From Paroedura picta (lineage: Eukaryota > Chordata > Lepidosauria > Squamata > Gekkonidae): a DNA stretch of 64,000 nucleotides. A program made the position numbers and the translations under genes. Every line of letters begins with the position of its first letter. Positions within the stretch are counted from its first letter, which is position 1. Below the pieces are notes generated by a model. It was given only the letters and a program-made list of their open reading frames with translations, was not told where the DNA came from and ran no database searches. The stretch lies in contig NC_135370.1 in the NCBI RefSeq assembly GCF_049243985.1, positions 10,857,492 through 10,921,491 of the forward strand, given 5' to 3'. This document shows, piece by piece, positions 1 to 9,895 of this stretch.

Positions 1-388
1 GCCTCTTCCTTTATATGTGCGTTTATTGAATTACTTGATTTTAATTGATATTTTTAGATCTGGTGTGCTGCTTTGGGGACTCTGACTGGGTGGAGAGGCA
101 GCATCAAAATGTTTTAAATCAAACTAAGGTCTCCATTGGGGATGGGTTTACTAGCAATCCGCATGGGTTATTTGCTCCAGGTCTGACACTCTTAGGATGT
201 GGTTGGTTTGTTCCCCTGCTTCCCCACAGCATTGTGGTACATTTGTATACCTCTGCGATGTTGTCCTGCCTTTCAGTTTTCCCCCAAAGTCTTGTGGATG
301 GGAAAGCTCAGATTTCCTCTACCTCAATGGACATTTCCTCCTTCTGCCATAGTCAACTGGATACCATTATTGTGTTGATCTCAAAACA

Positions 389-640
389 GTTTGGTATAGT
401 GGTTAAGAGGGATGGCCTCTAATCTGGAGAGCCAGGTTTGATTCTCTGTTCCTCCATATTCAGCCAGCTGGAAGACAGTGTGCTAGTCACAGCCCTGTTA
501 GAGCTGTTCTCTCTGAGCTCTCTCAGCCCAACCTACCTCACAGGTTGTCTGTTGTAGAGAGGTGATCGTAAGCAACTTTGAGACTCCTTTGGATAGTGGA
601 CAGTGGGGTATAAAAAAACAATTCTTCTCTTGTAGAGCGA
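389..640 (+). repeat. tRNA-derived SINE, family A
   Basis: It opens with a tRNA-like head (GTATAGTGGTTAAG, then a GGTTTGATTC-like B box) and ends with a tail matching 'TTTGAGACTCCTTTGG' and a 'GGGGTATAAAA' terminus. The same sequence recurs at 7976, 9222, 38425 and 46603 on the minus strand. The head suggests an RNA polymerase III promoter origin. It lies in PGAP1 intronic sequence. Confidence 0.75.
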
Positions 641-1084
641 TGCCTTTCCTATTATATCTCCATATTGAAAGGAGCGAGAGACATTTAAAATGTGACAAAG
701 GCTGGTAGAATGTTTCAAATGATATTTCACTGACATTTAAAAAACACAACTGAAAAGACCCTGGCAGCATGTGTGCAGAATTGCTGCTGCCAGAGGACTG
801 GGCCATTGAAACCATATTGCCTGTGTGTTGTATTAGCAACAGTAGGGGAACACACATGCCTATTTCTGTGTGGAAAACACCCTGTGCGGCTTCATAAGGA
901 CCTGAAGTTGTGGCTGAATTAGCATCAAGTTGTCAGTAATGGGGGAGGGTGGAGTGGTGGACAGAGGATATTCTGCCCACGGCATGACTAAAAGTAACAT
1001 TTTGTGGGGCCAAAAATATTCTCATTCTTTCTTGAGAAGGACATTGGTTAATGTATGCTAATTTACATCTTTGCGCCCCTCAAG

Positions 1085-1299
1085 CACTCAGAGCAGACAT
1101 CTGATAATTCTCATAAAGAAACGGGTAACAGCTGTGGATTGACGGATGGTGTTTCAGAAGCTGCAAAGCCCCCTCTCAGCAATGCTGACGTGGATAGAAT
1201 TGCAGACAGTCTCCGGCTGCACCTCACAGTCCTCAACATGCTCACGTGGATCGTCCTGCTGAGTTGTCCATCGTTAATTTATTGGTTAAAAAATCTCAG
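1085..1299 (+). CDS. PGAP1: PGAP1 third-last coding exon
   Basis: The acceptor follows a pyrimidine-rich stretch ending CTCAAG; the donor is GTAACC at 1300. The exon encodes a polar loop ([17 protein letters not shown]) followed by a membrane segment around [21 protein letters not shown]. The start could alternatively use a nearby AG a few bases further in. Confidence 0.78.
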
Positions 1300-4200
1300 G
1301 TAACCGTTCCCCATTTTTTAGCTGTTTGTTTGAAAAGAACTGCCACTAAACTGTCTGATTCGTAGTTTTGTTCATTTACCTTATGCCCTTATTTTCTCCC
1401 CAGTGGGGTTGCACTCTGACAGAGGTCCCCAATGTTGTGCCCACTGATAGCTTTTTGCAGATATATTTGCTGTTCTCAAGAGAGAGGTACAAACTGTAGC
1501 ACTTTGGATGTTACTTTGGATGCTGTTTTTTGCCGTCTCAAAGGTAGAGGAAAAAATGAAGTCAGAATCGGAAAAGAAACTTTAGGGAAGCAGCCAGAGC
1601 ATATTATTTGGATAGATTGGTTCAGATTGTAGCTGTGCTGGCCTGCAGTCGAAGAGACAGAATCGAGTCCAGTAGAAACACTCCCATGTATTCGAAACTG
1701 GGTAGGCCGAGCGGCACCTTTGGTGGCCACGTTCAGCCTTGTCATACTGAAAACCCTGAACCCTTTCATAAATAATCATGCCCATTATGGCATACTGAAT
1801 CAGTCCCATTTCACCAATAAAGGTATTCTTTAAAATAATTTGATATCTGTCTGCACAGAGTATACACAGAACAAAGTTTGAGTCCAATGGCACCTTTAAG
1901 ACCATTATGCAAGAAATAAGCTTTTGTGAGCTTGCACACTTTCTTTAGATACAGTGAAACAGAATTTCCTCAGCCATTAGTTTAGGTACAGGATTTGCAG
2001 TAAATAACATACATGGACATTTGGAGGGCTGTATTGACTACCCCTGTAATGAAGATGATTAACAAATCAAGGACCAAATATAAATTAAACATAAATAACA
2101 AGCAATGTTTATGAGGCCATCACTTGTTTGGGTTTAATTTTTGGGGGGGGGGCATAGCGATGGAAATAAATATGTCAAGATAGGAGAGTAATGAGCAGAT
2201 GTATTCTAAACTGTGGAATGCTGAGAGTACATAGGAATTATTAACAACTAGTAATCAAGCCCGCCGTACCTGAAATACAGCGGGCGCTAGGCATGGGAGC
2301 CCCCGGCAGCCGCGCTCTGAGCGACTGCCGGGGGCTCCCTTGGGCAGCGGCCTGACGTGGCGAGAGGCACTTTGCGCCTCTCACCGTGTCAGGCCTCCGG
2401 CAAAGGAGCAACTGCGAGCCACGCTGTGCGCGGCTTGCAGTTGCTCCAGCAGGGACTTGGAGGAACCAATTGGCAGGCGCTTTGCGCCTGCCGATTGGTC
2501 CCTCCAATAGTCTGTCCAGAGGAAGGGGCCAATCAGCACCCTTCCTCATCCCGGACACATCCCGCCTCCCAAGCCCTTATCGTTTTATTTAGTCCGCGGC
2601 GCCCACGGCTGTGTTAAGATAGTTAATACCTGTGCTTCTGTCCCATGTTCGATTTGGCATGCTATACATCTTGAGTCTAAACCTTGTCTTAGAAACGGTG
2701 CCACTGATTCCAAAATAGAGAAGAAAAAAATCCATTGATTTTTCAGCAATCCCCCAAATGTCCCCATTTTTTTCTTCGAAGAATGAAAACTAAACCAGGG
2801 AAGGGGTGGGAGGATTGTGCTTTCCCTCAAATGTTCTTCTTTTCTCTAGTGGAAAAACCAAGGCTAATTCTGCACTTACTTTGTTTTTTCCATTGTAGAC
2901 CCTGCTGAATTCAGATTGATTTGAACTTGGGTCTTCCTCTATCCCCCCCCCCCCTCAATTGAAACAGAAAGTGTTCTGCATTTGATTGGGGAAGCTCAGA
3001 GTTGGGAGGGGAGCCAAGCGTAGCAGGATTCTCTTGCTTTCTTTTCTTGAACGAGGGGGGAGAAGAGGATTGGAGAACAGCAGAGGAGGTGGAAATAAAT
3101 CCAAGAGGCAAATCTCTGCTGAGAGAAGTTGGCTATGCTTGTAGCCACCATCACTTTGTGCCTCAGTGAATTCTTCATGTTATTTACTTTTGGGGTGATG
3201 GATTTCCTTTGGTCTGTTCTAAGCCTACTGCTCATTTATTTTGTCGAGTGCCCATGAGAAGGGTCAAAAAGTACTTCTTTGTCTGCCCATACATAACATA
3301 TAGCATATCTGCACAATCAGTGTTATGCTCTTGACATCAGTCAATTGATTCAGAAAGGATGTGACTCTGTTGAACAGAGTTGCTTCTACATCCCCCATTC
3401 TTTTGGACAGCCTTCAACCAGTGCAACCTTGTAATCCCATCTTTTGTTTATTTTTTTTAAAAGCCTACCTGGGTGTAGTCTGCACAGGACTTTTTATGCG
3501 CTCCCAGCTCGAATAAGTCCTTCCTGTCTGCACTGAATTTGATTTCCATTTTGACTTTGGGCGCTTTAAATTTTCCCTCTGCAACATGCATAACTGATCC
3601 GGAGTGACCCTGCCTTTCCCCCACGATATCCAAAAGTAGATACAACCCTTGATATTTGAAAAATAGCCATCAGGAAGTGTGCAGATTTCTTTTGCAAATT
3701 AACTTCCTTCTGGGGGAGCTTGGTCTGTTTGGCCTAGAGAGGAGACGACTGAGAGGGGATCTGATAACCAACAAGTATTTAAAACGGTGCCATATGGAGG
3801 ATGGAGCAGAATTGTTCTCTCTTGCCCCAGAGGGACAGACCAGAATGAATGAGATGAAATTAATTCAAAAGAAATTCCATCTAAACATCCGGAAGAAGTT
3901 CCTGACAGTTAGTGTGGTTTCTCAGTGGAACAGACTTCCTTGGGAAGTGGAGGGTTCTCCATCTTTGAAAATTTTTAAACAGAGGCTAGATATCCATCTG
4001 ACAGAGAGGTTGATTCTGTGAAGGCAAAGGGGTGGCAGGTTACAGTAGATGAGCGATAGGGTTGGGAGTGTCCTGCATAGTGCAGGGTGTTGGACTAGAT
4101 GACCCATGAGGTCCCTTCCAACTCTATTATGCTATGATTCTATGATTCTATGATTCTCTGTGCTTCATAGTAAAGCAATCTTCCCTGATTAGCCAGGGAA

Positions 4201-7200
4201 TCAGTTCAAAGACTTCCTAGCTTGTCTGTAGCCATTTTGATTGTCTGCACTTCACCCTTGAACTGTCTGCCATGTAGTAGTTTGTAATTAGTGCTATCAA
4301 GAAGAAGCACCCTGGCCTCTCCAAGGCCAGAGCCAAATGTGTTATCATGTTGGAATGCGGCCCAGAGGGCACCTACTGGTACTTCTGGTTTTGGGCAAGA
4401 CTGTGGGAATGGATTTTGCGTGGGATGAGCGAGTTTAAAAGAACTGTCCTTTTGAACCTGTCTTTAGTTTTGAGATTTGTTTCGTCTTGGATTGATCTGC
4501 TAGCAATAAAACTCTTTCTTGAAACAATGAAGGGTTTTGAGTCTGGTCTGTCATCCTGACACAAGGTCTAGATCAGGTTTTCTCAACCAGGGTTTTGTGA
4601 AACCCAGAGGCTTCTTGATGGCCCTGGAAGGGTTTCCCAAATGAGTGCAAGTAAATTAACTTTTATATATTAATATATATGGTCATGTTGACTCCCCTCC
4701 CCTCTCCAGACAGCCATGGGCCTAGAGGGGATGGGAAAGGGAGGGCCCCAGAGGGGCATGCTTGGAGGGCAACAGTGGGAGGGCGTCTGGAGTTCTGGAC
4801 CTGCTGGTGGACCTACTGATGACACCTTGGTTTTCATCAGTATGTGACACACTGTTGAATTTGGTGGGTCACTGACCTCATTCAACATGGCTTCTCTTTT
4901 GTTTTTATGTTTGGAGCAGTGATGCTCTGACTTCTTGGTGCTTGGGGGGCTTCTGGAGTTCTGCCCTGCTGGTGGACCTCCTGATGGCCCCTGGGTTTGG
5001 GTTGCTGCATAACACAGGGTATTTAACTGGATGGGCCATTAGCCTGACCTAACATTGCTTTTCTTATATCCTCTTATATTTCTGCAGCATCTCCTGGGTC
5101 CTTACTTCCAACCAGATAAGCTTGCTCATTAATTAAAATATTGTGTCCTGCTTCTCTGGGGTTCTGAGTGGTTCCCAACAATGAACTAGGCTCAGGTTGT
5201 CATTTAAAAATTGGCTAAGTGGCATTGTTGGCAGAAAAACACTTCAAAGTGGGCTTAGGGCTTAGATTGTCTGTCCTTTTTTCCACTTCATTGTTCTCCT
5301 TGTTCTCTCCCCATAGCCACAAAAATTCTTTTCTTTGTGTGAGCAGATGAGGGTCTCTTCTTGGCACTCTTTTAATTAACAATTGTAGCTTCTGATTGCT
5401 ATTCAGTGTGATGCATTTTGTAAACAAGCCCTGTTTACTACAGAAACCTGTTTCCTTTTTTGTCCACAGGTACCACATTAAACTTGATCCCGATCCTTGT
5501 AGAGCTGTTTCTATTATCCTCGTGACCGTCGTGGGGATAATCATGAATGCAAATATTACAAAGATAAAATCAAGGTAATTAAGTGAATGACTTAAATATT
5601 CACTTGTTCTATTCAGAGACCCGCTTTATGTGTGATGTGACAATTCAGTCAAATGTGATTTGTGATACAACTGCAGCCTCAGGCAGCCCAGTGGCTAGTG
5701 CTAGATTTGGATTAGGATCAAAGCTATGATATTTCCAGTATCTGCAGTTAGAAGAGTGCATTAAATATCTGGTTGAAGAGTTTGGAGTGTGTTATGAATG
5801 CTCACAAAGTTAGGAAATAATGCTGTTAGAAAAATATTTTGGGGTTTTTGCAGACAGTTAAGAGTATGTTCTTTGACCAGGATGGTGCAGATTAGTCATC
5901 TCATCAGACCTCAGAAGCTAAGGAAGGTCAGCCCTGGGTGTAAACTGCACGGAGCTTTTATTCCAACCCCAGATCGATTCAGTCCCTGCCCTCTACACAG
6001 AATGCGATTTCCGTTTGGATTTGGGGCGATTTAAAATGTCCTTTATTGTGTGATATCTTAGAGTGCTTTTACCCTTTTAATCTGGGCTCTCCTCCATGGT
6101 AGAGGACCCGTGATTGGCCACAGGTGGTCATGTGACAAACTTGCCATAAAGGAGAAGCCCCTAATTTCTCTCAACTCCTGTCGGTCCTGGATTTTTTCTC
6201 CATTCTCTGCCTTTTTCGATCATCTCCCCTCCACCTCCAAGAAAAGAAAGAGGCTCTCTGCTTGGCTCCTCTCCCCCCACCCTTCAAGAAAAGAAAGAAA
6301 GAGGCTTGGCTCCCCCCCCCCACCTTCTGAGCCTCCCTAACCACATGCAGAACACTTTCCTGTTTCAATGGGGAAGGGGGGGGGGAGAGGAAGATCCGAG
6401 TTCAAAGCGATCTGAATTCAACAGGATTGACAATGGAATAAACAAAGTAAGGGCAGACTCTGCTCTGGTTAGTACTTGAATAGGAGACTACCAAGGAAGT
6501 CCAGGGTTGCCATGCAGAGGTAAATCATGGCAAACCATTTCTGTATGTCATTGGCTTGACCTGGACAGCTCAGGCTGGCTTGTTCTCATTAGCTCTCAGA
6601 AGCTAAGCTGGGCTATTCCTGGTTTATACTTGGATGGGAGACCTCCAAGGAATATCAGGGTTGTGATGCAGAGTCAGGGAATGGCAAACCTCCTCTGAAT
6701 GTCTCTTGTCTTGAGAACCTGATGGGAACACTGTAAGTCAGCTGTCACATGACAGCAAAAAAAGAAGTATGCACATGATATGTGGCCAGTGAACAGCACC
6801 ATATAAATTACAAGCAGTAGAAGTAACTTACCTTATTATTGGAATGCTTCTAATTGTTTGATGCATGAGCATCAAACCATTTCTCACAATACACAGACCA
6901 GCTTTACTGGCATCCTTGTTGCACTGCAGCACACACCATAGTTTGTGTTCAAAAACTAGTCAATATTCCCTCTAATTCTTTTTCTCTACTTAGCGGTACA
7001 GTTCATACACTCACCACTGCTGTGGTCTTAAAATGGACAATGGGCATTGCAAGATCTTGCACAGCTCCAAGGCCGGAATGCTGCAGAGCAAGACTTCTTG
7101 TGTTACTCTGACTGGTTGCTCACTCGCACAGCTTAGATGAGACAGTTGAGAACCCCCTGAAACATTCTTCAGGCTTCAAGAAACCCCAGAAATAGTGCAA

Positions 7201-8714
7201 TTATGCAGAATATGGTGGGGAAGCATAGCTGTGCACATGCTCACTCAGCTAGTCTCTCCGCTTCCCACCCCCTCCCACCTCCCACCCCCTCCAGGGCCAT
7301 CAAAGATCACTTTTGGAAGCGGAGAGTTTATTGACATAATCGTATATGGTCACATCCCTCAATAAATGTTTAACAAATTTTAAAAATTAATTAACTCCCA
7401 CCCATTCAGGAAGCCCAGACTTGTCAAGAAACCCCAGGGTTACATGAAACCCCGGATGAGAAAGCTTGGCTTGGATGGAACACTCGTTGCTGAGATCAAG
7501 AATATGAGGGAAATGGAATTTTTTAGATCTCTTAATAATGTTAGAAGAGAGTTCATCACGCTGAGCTACCTTGTTGGACCAATGGTCTGGTTCAGTGGTC
7601 CCCAACCCCCGGTCCAGGGTCCGGTACCAGTCTGTGGATCAGTCAGTCCTGGGCTGCGGCTCCCCCTCATCCTCCTCCCCGGCTTCTGCCTCGGGGGCTG
7701 CCCTGCCACTCTGCCGCTGGCTCACCTTTGGTGCTCTACAGTGGCCGCCATGCCTGGGGCTCCCCCTCGGCATGGCACTGCGTAACTGCTGCTGGCAGCA
7801 CCCACCAGTGGGCAGCAGGAAATCAGGGGCGCCGGTGGGAAAGCAAGTGGAGCAGGGGCTCAGGCGGTGGCGACATCCCTTGGCAAAAGACTACCACCCC
7901 CCCGGGCCTCAGTAAAATTGTCAAGCATTGACCGGTCCTGGGTGATAAAAAGGTTGGGGACCACTGTACTGGTTCATGGAAGAAGAAGAGCTGGTTTTGT
8001 ATATCTATTTTTTCACTATGCAAAGATGTTCCCACTCAGCTTACAAAAACCCCTTTCCCTTCCTCTCCCCACAACAGAAACTCTGTGAAGTAGTTGGGGC
8101 TGAGAGAGCTTTAAGAGAACTGCTCTGCAAGAACGGATCTAAGAAAAATGTGACTAGCCCTAAGTCACCCAGCTGGCTGTATGTGGGGGAGGAGATGGGC
8201 AGCAAACCTGGTTCTCCAGATTACAGCCCACTGCTTTTTAACCACAATACCACACTGACTGTCATATGACCCCGTCATAAATATATATGTACTCACCCTA
8301 ATTATGAAAAGAAACTGTAGTTTAGTTCCAGTGTTTCCATAGATACCTTCATTCCAGTGTTGCTCCCATTTCCAGAATTGATGGAAAACCCGTTGAAGGG
8401 TAGAGTGGTACACTTCCAATCATCTGTCTTTTGTGCACTAGAGATTGCCTGCATAGAACCCTATTGATTTGGTTTCTAAAACAGAAAAACAGGTTTGATG
8501 CTTCACACTGTTTCTTGGCAGCTCTAATAACTGGATTGTGTTATCTCTTTCTTTCTTCCATTTTCTTGCCCACAGTAAACTGCTGAAGATCGCCATGTAT
8601 CTTCCCTATCCCGCATCTGTTGCTGTCGTGGCCTTTGCACCAATGCATTTATACAGAATATCATACTTTGTAATCATTCCTCTCTCTCTTCATGCGTTAT
8701 GCTGCATCGTATGA
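1085..8714 (+). CDS. PGAP1: PGAP1, GPI inositol-deacylase, C-terminal exons (partial gene)
   Basis: PGAP1 is a multi-pass ER membrane enzyme that removes the acyl chain from inositol of GPI anchors after attachment to protein. Three coding exons are seen: 1085-1299, 5470-5574 and 8576-8714, together 152 codons plus a TGA stop. Junctions keep frame (AG|G and AG|T codons) and use GT/AG splice sites. The joined peptide contains [11 protein letters not shown], then LDPDPCR, then KSSKLLK, and ends LHALCCIV. This matches my recollection of the hydrophobic C-terminus of vertebrate PGAP1, which holds several membrane segments. The lipase domain and serine catalytic motif would be encoded left of the window. 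No polyadenylation signal was located with confidence. Identification is by recalled similarity, not a search. Confidence 0.87.
1625..1960. repeat. Diverged dispersed repeat (family G) fragments
   Basis: Fragments match 'GAGTCCARTGGCACCTTTAA' (about 1880-1900) and a 'GTAGCTGTGCTGG' head near 1628. The same family recurs at 31895, 34230 and 47015. It probably derives from a LINE 3' end, but I cannot name the family. Confidence 0.4.
2248..2619 (-). mobile_element. Non-autonomous Helitron, copy 1 (complete, 372 bp)
   Basis: Read on the minus strand it begins A|TCTTAACACAGCC at 2619 and ends in a GC hairpin (GCCCGC...GCGGGC), then ATTACTAG|T at 2248. A 5' TC end, a 3' hairpin just before CTRR and insertion between A and T without target duplication are the Helitron signature. 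The interior is GC rich with several short hairpins and no coding capacity. It shares its 5' end with the copy at 60661-61112. Confidence 0.85.
2866..3640. repeat. Fragments of an inverted-repeat DNA element
   Basis: 2866-2990 resembles, in reverse, the right end of the element at 5941-6455 (CTGCACTTACTTTG, AATTCAGAT, TTTGAACT). 3465-3640 resembles its left end in direct orientation (GGTGTAGTCTGCAC, GATTTCC, TTTGG). The two pieces do not form one simple copy, so rearrangement or two separate fragments is likely. The superfamily is not identified. Confidence 0.4.
3695..4155 (+). mobile_element. CR1-like LINE 3' fragment
   Basis: A degraded reading frame encodes a CR1-type C-terminus ([16 protein letters not shown], then [20 protein letters not shown]). 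It is followed by the usual 3' UTR (TTGGACTAGATGACCC, CCCTTCCAACTCT) and a short TATGATTC tandem tail. It is 5' truncated. Confidence 0.85.
4574..4790 (+). mobile_element. hAT-type MITE family A, 5' part
   Basis: It starts CAGGTTTTCTCAACCAGG, the terminal sequence seen at 29587, 32452, 60576 and 63061, and continues through the 'ATATATGGTCATGTTGAC' core. The far terminus (TTGAGAAAGGCTG) is not present, so the copy is truncated. Confidence 0.65.
5470..5574 (+). CDS. PGAP1: PGAP1 second-last coding exon
   Basis: The acceptor is TTGTCCACAG and the donor GTAATT at 5575. The 105-bp exon encodes [11 protein letters not shown] and then a hydrophobic stretch ([15 protein letters not shown]). Phase matches both neighbours. 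Confidence 0.83.
5877..6545 (+). repeat. 5S-rRNA-derived SINE split by a DNA element
   Basis: The left part (to about 5940) carries TCATCAGACCTCAGAAGCTA and the right part (from about 6463) TTAGTACTTGAATAGGAGAC. Together these are the internal promoter region of 5S rRNA (boxes A, intermediate and C). The intervening sequence is a separate inverted-repeat element. Confidence 0.75.
5941..6455. mobile_element. Inverted-repeat DNA element inside the 5S SINE
   Basis: Its ends are roughly complementary: GTGTAAACTGCAC...CTTTTATTCC on the left, and on the right (reversed) GTCTGCCCTTAC...GTTTATTCC. The flanks AGCCCTGG and TGCTCTGG may be a worn 8-bp duplication. No transposase frame is seen. The superfamily is uncertain. 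Confidence 0.5.
6546..6767 (+). repeat. 5S-rRNA-derived SINE
   Basis: It contains CTCAGAAGCTAAGCTGGGCT and TACTTGGATGGGAGACC, which match vertebrate 5S rRNA across the A and C boxes. A non-5S tail follows (AATGGCAAACCTCCTCTGAA) and an A-rich end. It lies directly after another copy of the same family, in the same orientation. Confidence 0.8.
7145..7450 (-). mobile_element. hAT-type MITE family A, degraded copy
   Basis: In reverse it contains the family core: AAACCCCAGGGTT...CTTGACAA at one side, the ATATGGTCA block, and TTCAGGCTTCAAGAAACCCC with GTTGAGAACC at the other. The terminal CAGGC ends are worn. Confidence 0.6.
7593..7966 (+). mobile_element. hAT-type non-autonomous element family D
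   Basis: The termini are CAGTGGTCCCCAACC and GGTTGGGGACCACTG, a perfect 15-bp inverted repeat. Flanks GTCTGGTT and TACTGGTT match at 6 of 8 bases, as expected for an old hAT target duplication. The interior is GC rich and non-coding. Confidence 0.82.
7976..8265 (-). repeat. tRNA-derived SINE, family A
   Basis: Reverse-orientation copy: it runs from an AAGAAGAGCTGG tail through CTTCCTCTCCCCACAACAG and GTCACCCAGCTGGCTGTATG to a tRNA-like head reading GGTTCTCCAGATTACAG...CACAATACCACACTGAC in reverse. It directly abuts the family D element. Confidence 0.8.
8576..8714 (+). CDS. PGAP1: PGAP1 last coding exon
   Basis: The acceptor is TCTTGCCCACAG. The exon encodes [20 protein letters not shown], then [20 protein letters not shown] and the end ALCCIV, followed by TGA at 8712-8714. 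The hydrophobic content fits the terminal membrane helices of PGAP1. A 3' UTR follows but its end was not found. Confidence 0.86.
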
Positions 8715-9221
8715 AACTTCGGCTAGCCAAAGCACCCAGCCCCTCTGATGAAAAGCAGACGGGTTGGAAGGAAAGTGTGGTCCTAAGATCAGTATGAAGA
8801 TGACAAGAAACGCATCTGCAATCAGCGGCAAAAGCAAGAACAACTTCGGGGTTTTGCAGGATGGAAAATTACTTCTGGTGGTAATCCTTTGGTTTGGTAA
8901 ATGTAGTGTTTTTCAATGGTTCTGTAGAACTCCAGATTTCGGTTAACGCAGTGTTCTTATCTGATGCTGGTGACACAGACCTTGATAATGGATTTTGTTG
9001 GTGTTGAGAGACTTGCTGAGTGTGTGGGTTTTTTAGTGTTTTTTTTTTTAATGATTGTGAACTTGTATCTCAAAGGTTCGTGTATCCTGAAACAAAGCAG
9101 GTGCAGTAGGCAGCAGACTGGAAGCAAACGGTGTCCCAAAGTAACTAGCCAATGAGACAATCAAAATGTTCTTATCTCACAACAGGCAGCTGTTATTCTT
9201 TGTTCTTTCCCAAGAGGCATG

Positions 9222-9452
9222 CTAAGAAGAAGAGAAGGAGCTGTTTTTTTATACCCCGCTTTTCACTACCTGAAGGAGTCCCAAAGGGACTTACAAAAAC
9301 ACCTCCCCCTTCCTCTTCCCAGTACAGATACCCTGTAGGTAGGTGGGTTGAGAGAGTCACCCAGCTGGCTGTGTGTGGAGGAGTGAGAAATCCAGCCCAG
9401 TTCTGGAAGATTAGTCTTCCACTCTTAACTATTACACCACGCTGGCTCTCAT
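9222..9452 (-). repeat. tRNA-derived SINE, family A
   Basis: Reverse copy with the same landmarks (TATACCCCGCTTTTCACTAC, then ACCCAGCTGGCTGTGTG, then ACTATTACACCACGCTGGC). It is slightly shortened in the middle compared with the copy at 7976. Confidence 0.8.
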
Positions 9453-9555
9453 AATGCTGCTTCTGATGGCTGCTGGTGACAAATCAAGAGCTTATATCAG
9501 TGCCAGCACATTTGTCAGCTCATAAAAAATGGTGGCAATCTGGGGTCATTCTTTC

Positions 9556-9613
9556 CATCCACTGGTACATTGATATGACCAATTATATCACTGAATCAAT
9601 GTACCAGTGGATG
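9556..9613. repeat. Perfect 19-bp inverted repeat with 20-nt loop
   Basis: CATCCACTGGTACATTGAT (9556-9574) and its exact complement (9595-9613) flank a 20-nt loop. It could be the core of a small palindromic element or, if transcribed, a precursor-like hairpin. No expression evidence is available from sequence alone. Confidence 0.7.
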
Positions 9614-9895
9614 AAAAGAGTCTTCCCGCTGTTAGTCTGAAAAATGTTGAATTCTGACACCCAGGGCAGATTCTCAGGTTTCTGTACAGAAAGATTTACT
9701 TTGGTTTGCACAGAGACATTTAAAAATGAACATACATAATTAGTAGCATTGGGAATCCATGGTCCTCACAAATTTACTAATATCTTCATTAGTATATGCC
9801 CAAAATACATATCTGTGCAGTTTATGTGAATTTCAACATTTGAGTAAATGGTACAAAACCCTTCTGGTTACAATCAATAACAATGTCCAGGACAG

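Noticed and set aside
45-422. 125-codon frame at the window start, considered as another PGAP1 exon
   Set aside because: A TTTTTAG acceptor precedes it, but the peptide does not resemble PGAP1 and no donor in the correct phase is convincing.
6546-6700. Possible functional 5S rRNA gene
   Set aside because: Only the internal part matches 5S, with many differences and a foreign tail; this fits a SINE, not a gene.
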